36,001 nt of DNA, from positions 1 to 36,001 of IMG/VR virus record IMGVR_UViG_3300042938_001957; one strand, written 5' to 3'. Each line of letters begins with the position of its first letter. The first letter of the stretch is position 1. This document shows positions 5,901 to 13,738 of the stretch, piece after piece. The DNA is from a virus. The notes beneath the pieces are model-generated. The model made no database searches and was not told the DNA's origin. It worked only from the letters and a program-made list of their open reading frames with translations. A program made the translations under genes and the position numbers.

Positions 5901-7577
5901 ATGAGTGAACTGATATTAGACATGGCAACCATCACAAGCATTGTTTCAGACATTGAGTTGGAAGAGAACATGTTAAGAAAGAGAAGATCATGGAACTCTG
6001 AACTGATCAGGACTGGAAAGCTCAGGCCATTTGTTGAGATGAAGATCAAAGAGATGTATCCAAAGACACATGCCATGTATTCAATCAGTGACTATTCGAT
6101 TTTAAATAAGATTGTAAACAAGAAAGCAAAAGCATACAAAGAGTCACCAGTCAGAAAGATCAAGGATGCTGATAAGTCATCTGAGATCTACAATACTATT
6201 TGCAAGAGATACAATCTCAATCAGGCAATGCACCAATTGGACATCACATACAACGAGAACAAGTATGGAATGATTGCTGCAATGATGGACAGAGAAGTTG
6301 GACCAACATCAGGATCTCCAAAGTATTACTGGAAGTTCTACTCTCTTGCACCATATGAGTTTGATGTTGTCAGAGATGAAGATGGTTGTGTTGAGTGTGT
6401 CATCCTATCTTATCCATCAAGATCTGTGACTGGATCTGGAGATGGTCATGATGCAAAGATTGCTGAACTCGGAAAGTCAGATGAGAAGTCTGATGAAAGA
6501 CAGTATGCATTCTGGACAAAAAATCAGCATGTTGTTGTCAAAGTTACAGGAAGAGAGAAAGATAAAACAAAGAACAAGGTTGAGGTTGTTGCAGTTGATG
6601 GAAATCCAAATGGGTTGAATCCATATGGTGTCATTCCATTTGTATATGTCCCAATGGATTATGATTCAAACTTTCCCAATCCATCACCTCTCCCACACCA
6701 AACAGTTGAGTTCAATGCATTGATGTCTGTTTACTTAACATCAGCAAACATGCAGGTTGGTATTCTCAAGATCACAAGACCTGAGAAACAAAAGATCTCA
6801 ATTGCATCTCAATCTCTATACACTGCCATTGAAGTTCCTCAGTCAAGTAAACCAGAGGACAAACCAAGTGACATTGATTTCATCTCACCAACTCCAAACA
6901 TGAGTGGTCATAGAGAGGCAATCACAACTTATCTTGCAACCATCATGGATGAGCAAGGTGTCTCATCAAATCAATTGATCAATCCAACTGAGAACTTCTC
7001 ATCTGGTTTTGATAGACTTCTTGCTCAAGCAGACATCCAAGCCTTGATTGAAGAGAACCAAGAACTGTACTCAAGAGTTGAGGATCAGATCTATAACATT
7101 GTAGCAACTCAAATGAGTGTTGTTGCAAAAGACAACTCACTTCCAATTGATAAGTCAGAGTCAAACTTTCAAATTGTATACAGAAAACCAAAGGTCATGT
7201 TGAGTGACAATGAGAAACTTGCAAACCTTAAAGCAATGAAAGATCTTGGCATATGGCCTGATTGGGAATTGGTTCAAATGTATGATCCAAACCTTTCACC
7301 AGATGAAGCAAAAGCGAAACTGCAAGACATCCAACAATCAAAGGTTGATATGGCAATGCAGTTCACAGATCCAACAAAAGTCTTCAATGGTGCACAAGTG
7401 ACATCCATTGTTGATGTTGCAACCAAAGTTGGACTCGGACAACTTACATTTGAGGCAGGTGTGAACATCCTGATCACTTCATTTGGTATACCAGAGGATC
7501 AAGCAAAAGCAATGATTCCTGCAGAGGGATCAGTTGAAGCACTAAGTAAACCTGCACCAAGCTTTGGACCTGCATGA
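5901..7577 (+). CDS. portal protein
   Basis: A 558-residue protein directly after the large terminase, of the length and composition of SPP1/HK97-type portals. It forms the 12-subunit ring through which DNA enters the head. Visible features are a helical N-terminal domain, a central region with YYWKFYSLAPYEFDVV (about 140-155) typical of the portal wing/stem boundary, PYGVIPFVYVPMDY (about 235-250), and a long helical C-terminus with many Gln and Ala. The start has AGGAGA nine bases upstream. Arginine is coded only by AGA/AGG in this gene. The stop overlaps the next ATG by 4 bases. Confidence 0.9.
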   Translation: MSELILDMATITSIVSDIELEENMLRKRRSWNSELIRTGKLRPFVEMKIKEMYPKTHAMYSISDYSILNKIVNKKAKAYKESPVRKIKDADKSSEIYNTICKRYNLNQAMHQLDITYNENKYGMIAAMMDREVGPTSGSPKYYWKFYSLAPYEFDVVRDEDGCVECVILSYPSRSVTGSGDGHDAKIAELGKSDEKSDERQYAFWTKNQHVVVKVTGREKDKTKNKVEVVAVDGNPNGLNPYGVIPFVYVPMDYDSNFPNPSPLPHQTVEFNALMSVYLTSANMQVGILKITRPEKQKISIASQSLYTAIEVPQSSKPEDKPSDIDFISPTPNMSGHREAITTYLATIMDEQGVSSNQLINPTENFSSGFDRLLAQADIQALIEENQELYSRVEDQIYNIVATQMSVVAKDNSLPIDKSESNFQIVYRKPKVMLSDNEKLANLKAMKDLGIWPDWELVQMYDPNLSPDEAKAKLQDIQQSKVDMAMQFTDPTKVFNGAQVTSIVDVATKVGLGQLTFEAGVNILITSFGIPEDQAKAMIPAEGSVEALSKPAPSFGPA

Positions 7578-8047
7578 TTGAATTAGACAAGACAACATTT
7601 GATCTTGAGTTTGATTTGAGTGATGTCCCAAGAAGTGACAGGAAGACTGCACTCAATGATGTTGCAGCATATGTGATTGAAGAGATCCTCAACCATGTGG
7701 GACAGGGAAAGTCACCTGTCTCTGGTGTTAAGGACTTTAAGAAACTTAATGAGAAGTATGCAGACAAAGAGAAAGGTGGAGACAGACTTGCAAACTTGGA
7801 TCTCACTGGTTCAATGTTGGACTCACTGACATTCAAGAGGAAAGGTGAAACTCTCACTATTGGGATCTTTGATGAAGATGAAGCACCAAAGTCACATGGC
7901 CACAACACTGGTGGTGGAAACCTCCCCAAAAGACAGTTCATTCCTGATGATGGGAAAGGACAGTATCTCAAGAAAGATATTCTGAGAGGGATTGATCTGA
8001 TCATATCTGAGTACATTGACAACAACTCAAACAGTGAGGAAGAGTGA
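7574..8047 (+). CDS. neck/tail-completion-like protein, first of two paralogues
   Basis: A 157-residue protein that starts at the ATGA overlap with the portal gene. It carries the pattern LTGSMLDSL (about 76-84), a short beta stretch, then NLPKRQFIP (about 114-122) and a helical C-terminus, as in the Mu gpG/gpS-like virion morphogenesis and HK97 gp10-like neck proteins. The same pattern recurs in the next gene (LTGDMFKSL ... NLPERRLLP), so the two look like tandem copies. Role in joining head and tail is inferred from family pattern and position. Confidence 0.6.
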   Translation: MIELDKTTFDLEFDLSDVPRSDRKTALNDVAAYVIEEILNHVGQGKSPVSGVKDFKKLNEKYADKEKGGDRLANLDLTGSMLDSLTFKRKGETLTIGIFDEDEAPKSHGHNTGGGNLPKRQFIPDDGKGQYLKKDILRGIDLIISEYIDNNSNSEEE

Positions 8048-8692
8048 ATGGCAAAGAGCGTTAAGGGAATGCTTGAGAAAGCTTTGAAGGATAATCTCAA
8101 GAACATCAAGAAAGAGTTTTGGTTTTATCTTGGGATTGAAAATCTCCCAAAGCTCATCACTGATGTCATCAGAAGAGGGATCTCACCTGTACTTGGTGCA
8201 ACTGCAAGACTTAAAAAATACTCTCAATCATACATTGATCAGATAGATGGAAAGATAAAGTTCTTCACTGGAAAGAATGGACAGAAGATTGCAATCAAAC
8301 CTGACTATGTTGAAAGCTCATCAATAAGTATCAACAAAAAAACTGGTAAGGTGAGAAAGACAGGTGTGAAGCAGACAGTTGGTTTCTCCAAAGGTCTTGG
8401 ATACAACAAAAAGAAATCACCAGTCTCAATGGAACTGACAGGGGACATGTTCAAAAGTCTTGAATTTAATTCAAGGACTGGAACATTGATTGCTCATGAT
8501 CCCAAGTGGGACTGGCATAATGATGGAGTTCCAGAAAATAATCTTCCAGAAAGAAGACTCTTGCCAAACAGGAAGGGAGAGAGTTTCAATAGACTAATAC
8601 AAACAATCATCACAGATGCACTTCAAAGGGCAACTGGTAAAGAGACAAACAAAGTGAAGAGACTTATCAAAGTAAACTTCAATTTTAAATGA
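8048..8692 (+). CDS. neck/tail-completion-like protein, second paralogue
   Basis: A 214-residue protein immediately after its shorter relative. The first 100 residues are basic with Lys-rich loops; the last 90 repeat the pattern of the upstream gene: SPVSMELTGDMFKSLEF (about 129-145), a beta hairpin, NLPERRLLPNRKG (about 170-182) and a helix. Start ATG is the base after the upstream stop codon. It is probably a virion morphogenesis factor; whether both copies enter the virion cannot be told. Confidence 0.55.
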   Translation: MAKSVKGMLEKALKDNLKNIKKEFWFYLGIENLPKLITDVIRRGISPVLGATARLKKYSQSYIDQIDGKIKFFTGKNGQKIAIKPDYVESSSISINKKTGKVRKTGVKQTVGFSKGLGYNKKKSPVSMELTGDMFKSLEFNSRTGTLIAHDPKWDWHNDGVPENNLPERRLLPNRKGESFNRLIQTIITDALQRATGKETNKVKRLIKVNFNFK

Positions 8693-8695
8693 AAG

Positions 8696-8725
8696 TTGAC
8701 AGGTCACAATATTGTGCACCAAAAT
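8696..8725 (+). promoter_or_regulatory. candidate promoter with palindrome before the scaffold gene
   Basis: TTGACA (8696-8701) is followed after 18 bases by CAAAAT (8720-8725), a weak -10. In the spacer lies the perfect 12-base palindrome CACAATATTGTG (8705-8716), placed as an operator would be. A start near 8732 would leave the scaffold ribosome site outside the transcript, which speaks against the promoter but not against use for the capsid gene at 9364. Confidence 0.3.
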
Positions 8726-8736
8726 AGGAGAGAAGC

Positions 8737-9330
8737 ATGTCGGTTGAACAACCACAAGTGAAACCTGAACAGGTAACACCATTAAAACAAGAAACAGAAA
8801 ATGATGTCGAGAGACTTAAAGCAACCAACGCAAGGTTGTTGGAAGAGTCCCAATCTTACAAGGATAAGTTTAAAACTGCCTTGAAAGAGAAGGAAGAACT
8901 TGAGGCAAAGAAGATTGCTGAAAGTGGAGACATTGCAGCACAACTGGATCTTGCAAATAAACGTGCTAAAAAGTTTGAGGATGAACTTGGACAGACAAAG
9001 AAAAAAGTTGTCACCCAAGCAGTGAAAGACAAGATCAGCAAGTATGCAGGTGATGTCTACTCACTGGATGAGATCATGTCAAAGCCAAGTCTGAAAGAAT
9101 TTTTGAGACAAGGTTTGGATGAGGACAGTCTTGATTTCAATGATGAGAGTGCAAAAGCTTTTGTTGATGAGGTTAAGAAAGAGAGTCCACATCTTTGGAG
9201 ATCTCAAGGTCCAATTGGTGCACACACTGCAAAACCAAATGGTGGAGTTGGTGTCACTGGAACAAATGTGGACATCTCAAAGATGAGTGTTGCAGAGATG
9301 AAAGAATATATGACAAAGAATTTTAAATAA
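8737..9330 (+). CDS. scaffolding protein
   Basis: A 197-residue, highly charged protein directly before the major capsid gene. Residues 20-100 form an evident coiled coil rich in Glu, Lys, Ala and Leu; the C-terminal third has the acidic helix SLKEFLRQGLDEDSLDF and ends in a basic helix (MTKNFK), the type of tail that binds coat protein. Position, length and composition are those of phage scaffolds; these guide assembly of the prohead and are absent from the virion. Start supported by TAGGAGAG. No protease gene is seen nearby, which fits a P22-like scaffold that exits intact. Confidence 0.85.
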   Translation: MSVEQPQVKPEQVTPLKQETENDVERLKATNARLLEESQSYKDKFKTALKEKEELEAKKIAESGDIAAQLDLANKRAKKFEDELGQTKKKVVTQAVKDKISKYAGDVYSLDEIMSKPSLKEFLRQGLDEDSLDFNDESAKAFVDEVKKESPHLWRSQGPIGAHTAKPNGGVGVTGTNVDISKMSVAEMKEYMTKNFK

Positions 9331-9363
9331 GTTTTAACAAAACAATTTCCTTGGGAGGAAACA

Positions 9364-10212
9364 ATGGCCGATGTAATTATTGCAAGTGCTGCAACTGGAC
9401 CAACAAAACAAGAGATGATCACTGCTCTTGCTCAGAAAGAACTTAAATTTTCTGCTATCCTTTCAGGATATGCAAAAGATGTTTCAAGCTTTGCTGTTAA
9501 GGGATTGAAGTCAATCTCTTTCCCAAAACTCACATCTTTCACAGTTGGAGAGCGTGGTTCTGGTGTGACTCTTGATAGTCAGGGATTAAATTCAAGCGTG
9601 GACCAATTAAATTTAAATATCCCTGCATATTTAAAATGGATCATAGACATGAACGATGAAGTCCAGTCAACTCTTAATTGGGAAATGGAAACAGTATCTC
9701 GTGCATCAAGTGCTCATGGAAGATACTTTGATTTAAAAATCATTGCTGAATCTCTTGCAACTGGTGTTGAGCATGCATCTGCAGGTGACATCTCTCGTGA
9801 TTTCATTCTTGCAGGAAGAGAATACATCAAGAAGAATGAAGGCAATCTTTCTGAGACAACTATCTTTGTTGCAGTTGATCAGATGACTGCACTTCTTAAA
9901 ATTGATGAGTTCACCCGTGCAGAAATTTATGGATCTGCAGTGATTCCAAATGGCCAGATTGGTAAGTGCTACGGAATGAATGTTGTTGAACATAATGGTC
10001 TTGCTGATGGTGAGTATTACATGTCAACAAAAGATGCGGTTGCATATGGTTTTCAGAAAGAACCAAACTTTGCATCTCAGTTGGATGTTGATCTTGGATC
10101 TGCAAGTTACAAGAATGTCATGGATTGTTTGTATGGTGTTAAGGCAGTTCAAATTTCTGAAGGCAATGCACCTGCTACTAAGTCTCCACACATTTTCCGA
10201 TTCAAAGCATAA
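9364..10212 (+). CDS. major capsid protein (HK97 fold)
   Basis: A 282-residue coat protein with the pattern of the HK97-fold family: an N-terminal arm, a long helix region around RYFDLKIIAESL (about 121-132), the A-domain segment with ATPase-like motif-free beta strands, and YGFQKEPNFASQLDVDLG followed by LYGVKAVQ near the end. It has a very strong ribosome site (GGGAGGAAACA). Unlike the other genes, five of its seven arginines use CGN codons (mostly CGT), and CpG is about four times denser than in the portal gene, as expected for the most highly translated gene. The stop overlaps the next ATG (TAATG). Confidence 0.92.
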   Translation: MADVIIASAATGPTKQEMITALAQKELKFSAILSGYAKDVSSFAVKGLKSISFPKLTSFTVGERGSGVTLDSQGLNSSVDQLNLNIPAYLKWIIDMNDEVQSTLNWEMETVSRASSAHGRYFDLKIIAESLATGVEHASAGDISRDFILAGREYIKKNEGNLSETTIFVAVDQMTALLKIDEFTRAEIYGSAVIPNGQIGKCYGMNVVEHNGLADGEYYMSTKDAVAYGFQKEPNFASQLDVDLGSASYKNVMDCLYGVKAVQISEGNAPATKSPHIFRFKA

Positions 10213-10439
10213 TGAATCAACTGTTTCCAAACTTCATTGAATCTGAGTCCTCAAGGGGACTCAGATCATTGATGCTGCAAACATCTTTAAAATTGGGAGG
10301 GACTGTGAAGTTCTTCTCAATTTACTTTGACACAACTTCAAAGATGCACATTGCTTGGTTTTATGATAATTTTGAGAATATTCAATTGCAAGAAAAAGGG
10401 ATGATCAATGAAGGGAAACATACAGGAAAGAGAGTATGA
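10212..10439 (+). CDS. hypothetical protein, 75 aa, after the capsid gene
   Basis: Starts at a TAATG overlap with the capsid stop, so it depends on capsid translation. A small mixed alpha/beta protein with several Phe and a basic end; no motif recognised. The next gene begins within its last 32 bases. Position after the coat gene would fit a head decoration or small virion component, which is only inferred. Confidence 0.5.
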   Translation: MNQLFPNFIESESSRGLRSLMLQTSLKLGGTVKFFSIYFDTTSKMHIAWFYDNFENIQLQEKGMINEGKHTGKRV

Positions 10440-10677
10440 CAAATTCAGGGATGCAACAAATGAAAAATCAAAAGTTGCAGTGATTATTGAGCAAGATGTC
10501 CCTGTACCGATTGATTCATCAGGTGTCAATTGGGATGAAATAATCACAACATTCCCAAGTAATATACAAGAACTTTACACATACAAGAAAAATACAAGCA
10601 TTGTCCAAACTGTTCTTGTTCAGTATGAAAACAGCAACAAGAAAAATATTGTTTATATAAACAAAATGAGGGCTTGA
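10408..10677 (+). CDS. hypothetical virion-region protein, 89 aa
   Basis: The ATG follows AAAAGGGA by about seven bases and overlaps the upstream frame by 32 bases. The N-terminus (EREYDKFRD at about 7-15) resembles a small phage protein seen before fibre genes in other phages; this is an impression, not a search. The rest is predicted beta strands, ending in NIVYINKMRA. It likely belongs to the fibre cassette that follows. Confidence 0.55.
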   Translation: MKGNIQEREYDKFRDATNEKSKVAVIIEQDVPVPIDSSGVNWDEIITTFPSNIQELYTYKKNTSIVQTVLVQYENSNKKNIVYINKMRA

Positions 10678-10865
10678 TGCCTTGGCAGTTTGATCCGAAT
10701 GCAGTTGATATTGTTTTTATTGTGTCAACAATGGAACAAATAGTATCTGGTTCAATAGATTTTGGTGACAATGCTTTAAGTGATCTTGCAATTGATGTTG
10801 GGCAGAGAGAAAATGATACATCAATACTTGATTCAGGATTAAGGATTATAGATGGCAATATTTAA
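10677..10865 (+). CDS. small hypothetical protein, 62 aa
   Basis: The start at ATG 10677 uses a TGATG overlap with the upstream stop and a GAGGG ribosome site. The protein is acidic, with a hydrophobic beta segment (residues 11-17) and a later DFGDNAL turn. It overlaps the next gene by 14 bases. It reads like a small domain of a fibre assembly; function unknown. Confidence 0.5.
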   Translation: MPWQFDPNAVDIVFIVSTMEQIVSGSIDFGDNALSDLAIDVGQRENDTSILDSGLRIIDGNI

Positions 10866-11229
10866 AGCACCAAGAATTACAAGCCAACAAAGGATTTCAA
10901 TTTTGTTCGATGCAAGTGAGATTGTTTTTGATGTGGATGAGTCTGTTTTCTATGGTGGAAATGGAATTGATTTTGGTGGATTCAGGATTGGAGAGGGATC
11001 TTCTGGTTCTGTTTATAATTACACACTCATAAATGAGGATATTATAAACAAATTCATTGTCCTGCCAATTGAACCATATAGACCAATAAATGTCAGATTG
11101 AATGTTGTTGGTGGTATTGAGCAAGTCAATGGAATTGATTTCTCTGTATCAGGTGATATACTTTCATGGAATGGTCTTGGATTAGATAATTTTTTAGAAG
11201 CAAATGATACTTTGATAATTCAACTTTAA
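10852..11229 (+). CDS. small fibre protein: Mtd-N-like domain plus beta-sandwich module
   Basis: A 125-residue protein in two parts. Residues 10-50 follow the pattern R-x-x-I-x-L-x-x-x-E-I-V-x-D-x-D ... G-x-G-x-x-x-G-G-F, typical of the N-terminal domain of major tropism determinant-like fibres. Residues 55-125 are the beta module found in three other proteins here (genes ending at 12254, 20624 and 21593): LINEDIINKFIVL, then VVGGIEQVNGIDFSV, LSWNGLGLD and a final DTLIIQL. The module is known from many phage fibre proteins, where it forms trimer heads. Likely part of a virion appendage. Confidence 0.6.
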   Translation: MAIFKAPRITSQQRISILFDASEIVFDVDESVFYGGNGIDFGGFRIGEGSSGSVYNYTLINEDIINKFIVLPIEPYRPINVRLNVVGGIEQVNGIDFSVSGDILSWNGLGLDNFLEANDTLIIQL

Positions 11230-11243
11230 ACAAGGATAGGTTT

Positions 11244-12254
11244 ATGTCTCAGAAAATCAAAAAGAAGTTTCTCTCTGATGAGATCATCAATTACTTTGAC
11301 AATCAAATTGATGCCGTAGAACTAAGAACCACCAGTAATGAAAGTGATTTAAACTCTCTGGAGAGTGAGATTGATCAGGAAAAATTAGACAGAGCATCTG
11401 GAGACTCTGCTCTTCAATTACAAATTGATTCCTTAAATGGCACATTTGCAACTGATAGTGAATTAGCCTTGGCGGTGTCAAGTCTTCAAAGCTCTATTGC
11501 TTCAGAAGCTTCTTTGAGACAGTCAGAAGATCTTTTATTGGATGGCAAGATCAACATTGAGAAGGGCCGCATTGATGCCATTCTCACTGGTGCATCTGCA
11601 GACTTAGATAGCTTTGCCGAGGTGGTTGCCTTAGTAAATTTAATAGACACAACCAATGACCAAGCTTTTGCAGGATATGCTTTACAAAATGATGCTAAGG
11701 TATCTGCATTAGAATCTGGTCTTTCTTCTGAAATCTCTTCTCGTCAATCTGCAGATGCTCAAGGTCTTGTAGATGCAAAAGCATATACTGATCTTAAGAT
11801 CTCTCAAATCCCTCCAACTGATCTTTCAAATTATTACAACAAGTCAGAAGTTGATGCAAAAGATGCATTGATTTCTTCTGATCTTTCTAGTCTTGATGTT
11901 TATGCTCAAGATCTTAGATCAGACCATGATGGTTTAGAGGTTTATGCCCAAGACATCAGAAGTGATCTTGACTCTCTTCAATCTGCTTTTGATGCTCAAG
12001 TTGATGGTCCCTCTTTCAATAAAATGAAAGTTGTCATTTCGTCTGAGCTTGCATTCATTGATCTTGCACATTCAGCAATTGAAAATTCAGTTGTTGTATG
12101 TGTTGGAAGATTGATGGCACACAAAGACGAAGATTTTTCTTTGTCAGTTGTTGGTGGAGTTTCTCGTCTTACTTGGATTGGTTCTATGGCAAATCCAAGT
12201 GGTGATGAGAAGATTGAAGCAGGTGACAGTATTTTTGTGACTTACGCTTATTAA
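11244..12254 (+). CDS. trimeric coiled-coil fibre protein
   Basis: A 336-residue protein. Residues 15-70, 90-130 and 150-180 are coiled coil with repeated Leu/Ser/Asp heptads (for example LESEIDQEKLDRASGDSAL). The segment DLSNYYNKSEVDAKD (about 194-208) is a known fibre hinge motif, and YAQDLRSDHDGLEVYAQDIR shows an internal repeat of about 14 residues. The last 75 residues are the shared beta module ending EAGDSIFVTYAY. Ribosome site AAGGATAGG. It lies just after the capsid gene rather than in the tail region, so it may be a head fibre or an early-placed tail fibre. Confidence 0.65.
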   Translation: MSQKIKKKFLSDEIINYFDNQIDAVELRTTSNESDLNSLESEIDQEKLDRASGDSALQLQIDSLNGTFATDSELALAVSSLQSSIASEASLRQSEDLLLDGKINIEKGRIDAILTGASADLDSFAEVVALVNLIDTTNDQAFAGYALQNDAKVSALESGLSSEISSRQSADAQGLVDAKAYTDLKISQIPPTDLSNYYNKSEVDAKDALISSDLSSLDVYAQDLRSDHDGLEVYAQDIRSDLDSLQSAFDAQVDGPSFNKMKVVISSELAFIDLAHSAIENSVVVCVGRLMAHKDEDFSLSVVGGVSRLTWIGSMANPSGDEKIEAGDSIFVTYAY

Positions 12255-12277
12255 TTACTTTAAGGGAGATTAAAATC

Positions 12278-13675
12278 ATGACAACATTATATGTGAAAAA
12301 AGATGGATCTGGTACTCATACAGAGATTCAGTCTGCTATTTATGACTCTGTGAATGGAGATCAAATCTCTATTGAAGCAGGACTCTTTGATGAAAACATT
12401 GACTTGTATAAAGCAGTAAGTCTTACAGGTGCAGGAATGGCATTGACAACTGTGAATGGTACTTTCAAGACTGCCGTATCTTTGTCTGGTGTAAGAACTT
12501 TAAATTCAAATGTAGTCACATTCTCAGGTGGAACAACTGGACTCAAAAAAGGGAGAGTTGTTTCTGGAACTGGTATTGCTACAAATGCAAGGATAGCAAG
12601 TGTAAGTTCTAATAGTATTACTCTTTCTGCCAATGTGACATCTGCAGGAACCTCTGCAGTTATCATGGCCCAACAAAGTGATGCTTGCATCAGAGTTCGT
12701 GGTGATGGCTTAAATAGTATTATTTCTGGAATTAAATTCATTGGACACAATGGTCCTAATCCTGAAAGTCCATCCGTTGAGTATGCCACAATTTATTTTA
12801 GAAACCTTGGACTTGGATCATCTCCATCTACAAATTGGGAAATGAAAAACTGTGAATTGGTTGCTGCAGGTGAGTATGCTATCCTTACTGATGCTGCCTC
12901 TGGTGTATCAAACATCAATATCAACAACTGTAAAATATCTGGACAAACATTTCTTGGTTCAAATCCATCATCAGGAAACCAGTTCTCAGTTGCAAATGTC
13001 CCTCGTCAACTGGTCACGATTCAGTCTGCAAACACTGGAGTCATGAGATTCATGAACAACACTGTCATGGGTGTGACTGGTGGACTTACAACTTTGGGTG
13101 CTGCTTCCTTCAATACTGCAGTAACTATTGATGCACCAAATTCTATTGTGACTGGTAACACAATCAATGGAACTCATGGGTATGGATATGCCTTGAGAGT
13201 CAGAGGTGCAGGATCTACGGCAGGAAGCAACATCAACTACTCTTTGCCAAGCAATGCCAACTCTGGTTTCTTAATTGGACCAACTGGATCTCAAGTTTCT
13301 GGAATTAACATAGGAACAAACACATCCATTGTTGCCTTGCTTGTTACCGCATCTCAAGCTCAAGCAGGATCATATGTGAGTATTGCTTTTGATAAAACTC
13401 AGTTGAAAGCAATTTCATCGGTTTTAGGTGATGCTATATTCTCTCAAGAATCCAACTGGAACATTGTTGGTGTAGTTTACAAGAAAGATTCAAAGAGAAT
13501 GACTTGTGGTTTTAAAGATTTTGCGGAAAGTAAATCAATGAAGTTGGGATCTGGATTGTCTGGTGAGACATTCCAACTTCACAAGATAATTATCTCAAAA
13601 TCAGATAGGACTTTAAAGGTTGTTAAAAGAGAAGAGATTTCTGGTGCATCTAGTTTTGATGTAATACTAAAATAA
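12278..13675 (+). CDS. right-handed beta-helix spike/appendage protein
   Basis: A 465-residue protein whose sequence shows a parallel beta-helix: repeated strands with Asn, Ser, Thr and Gly turns, e.g. NININNCKISG and MRFMNNTVMGVTGG, and a start typical of pectate-lyase-fold spikes (LYVKKDGSGTHTEIQSAI, about residues 4-21). Such folds serve as tailspikes, often degrading surface polysaccharide, or as structural appendages. No catalytic set can be pointed to. The C-terminal 130 residues form a separate domain (KDSKRMTCGFKDFAES ... FDVILK). A strong hairpin terminator follows, closing the capsid and fibre block. Confidence 0.7.
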   Translation: MTTLYVKKDGSGTHTEIQSAIYDSVNGDQISIEAGLFDENIDLYKAVSLTGAGMALTTVNGTFKTAVSLSGVRTLNSNVVTFSGGTTGLKKGRVVSGTGIATNARIASVSSNSITLSANVTSAGTSAVIMAQQSDACIRVRGDGLNSIISGIKFIGHNGPNPESPSVEYATIYFRNLGLGSSPSTNWEMKNCELVAAGEYAILTDAASGVSNININNCKISGQTFLGSNPSSGNQFSVANVPRQLVTIQSANTGVMRFMNNTVMGVTGGLTTLGAASFNTAVTIDAPNSIVTGNTINGTHGYGYALRVRGAGSTAGSNINYSLPSNANSGFLIGPTGSQVSGINIGTNTSIVALLVTASQAQAGSYVSIAFDKTQLKAISSVLGDAIFSQESNWNIVGVVYKKDSKRMTCGFKDFAESKSMKLGSGLSGETFQLHKIIISKSDRTLKVVKREEISGASSFDVILK

Positions 13676-13679
13676 TTCA

Positions 13680-13703
13680 AGAGGGTGAAGCAGTTCACCC
13701 TCT
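13680..13703 (+). terminator. strong hairpin after the fibre cassette
   Basis: A perfect 10-bp stem AGAGGGTGAA (13680-13689) / TTCACCCTCT (13694-13703) closes a 4-base loop GCAG. It is followed by ATTGAATAGAATTT rather than a run of T, so it may act as a transcript-end protector or partial terminator as well as a full terminator. Confidence 0.6.
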
Positions 13704-13738
13704 ATTGAATAGAATTTAAAATAGTTAAAGGAATATAG

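Noticed and set aside
7474-8109. Leftward frame of 211 codons across portal end and first neck gene
   Set aside because: Ser/Leu/Pro-rich translation typical of the antisense of this codon usage; no ribosome site; covers two real genes.
12361-12789. Leftward frame of 142 codons opposite the beta-helix gene
   Set aside because: Antisense shadow of a long real gene with no start signals.
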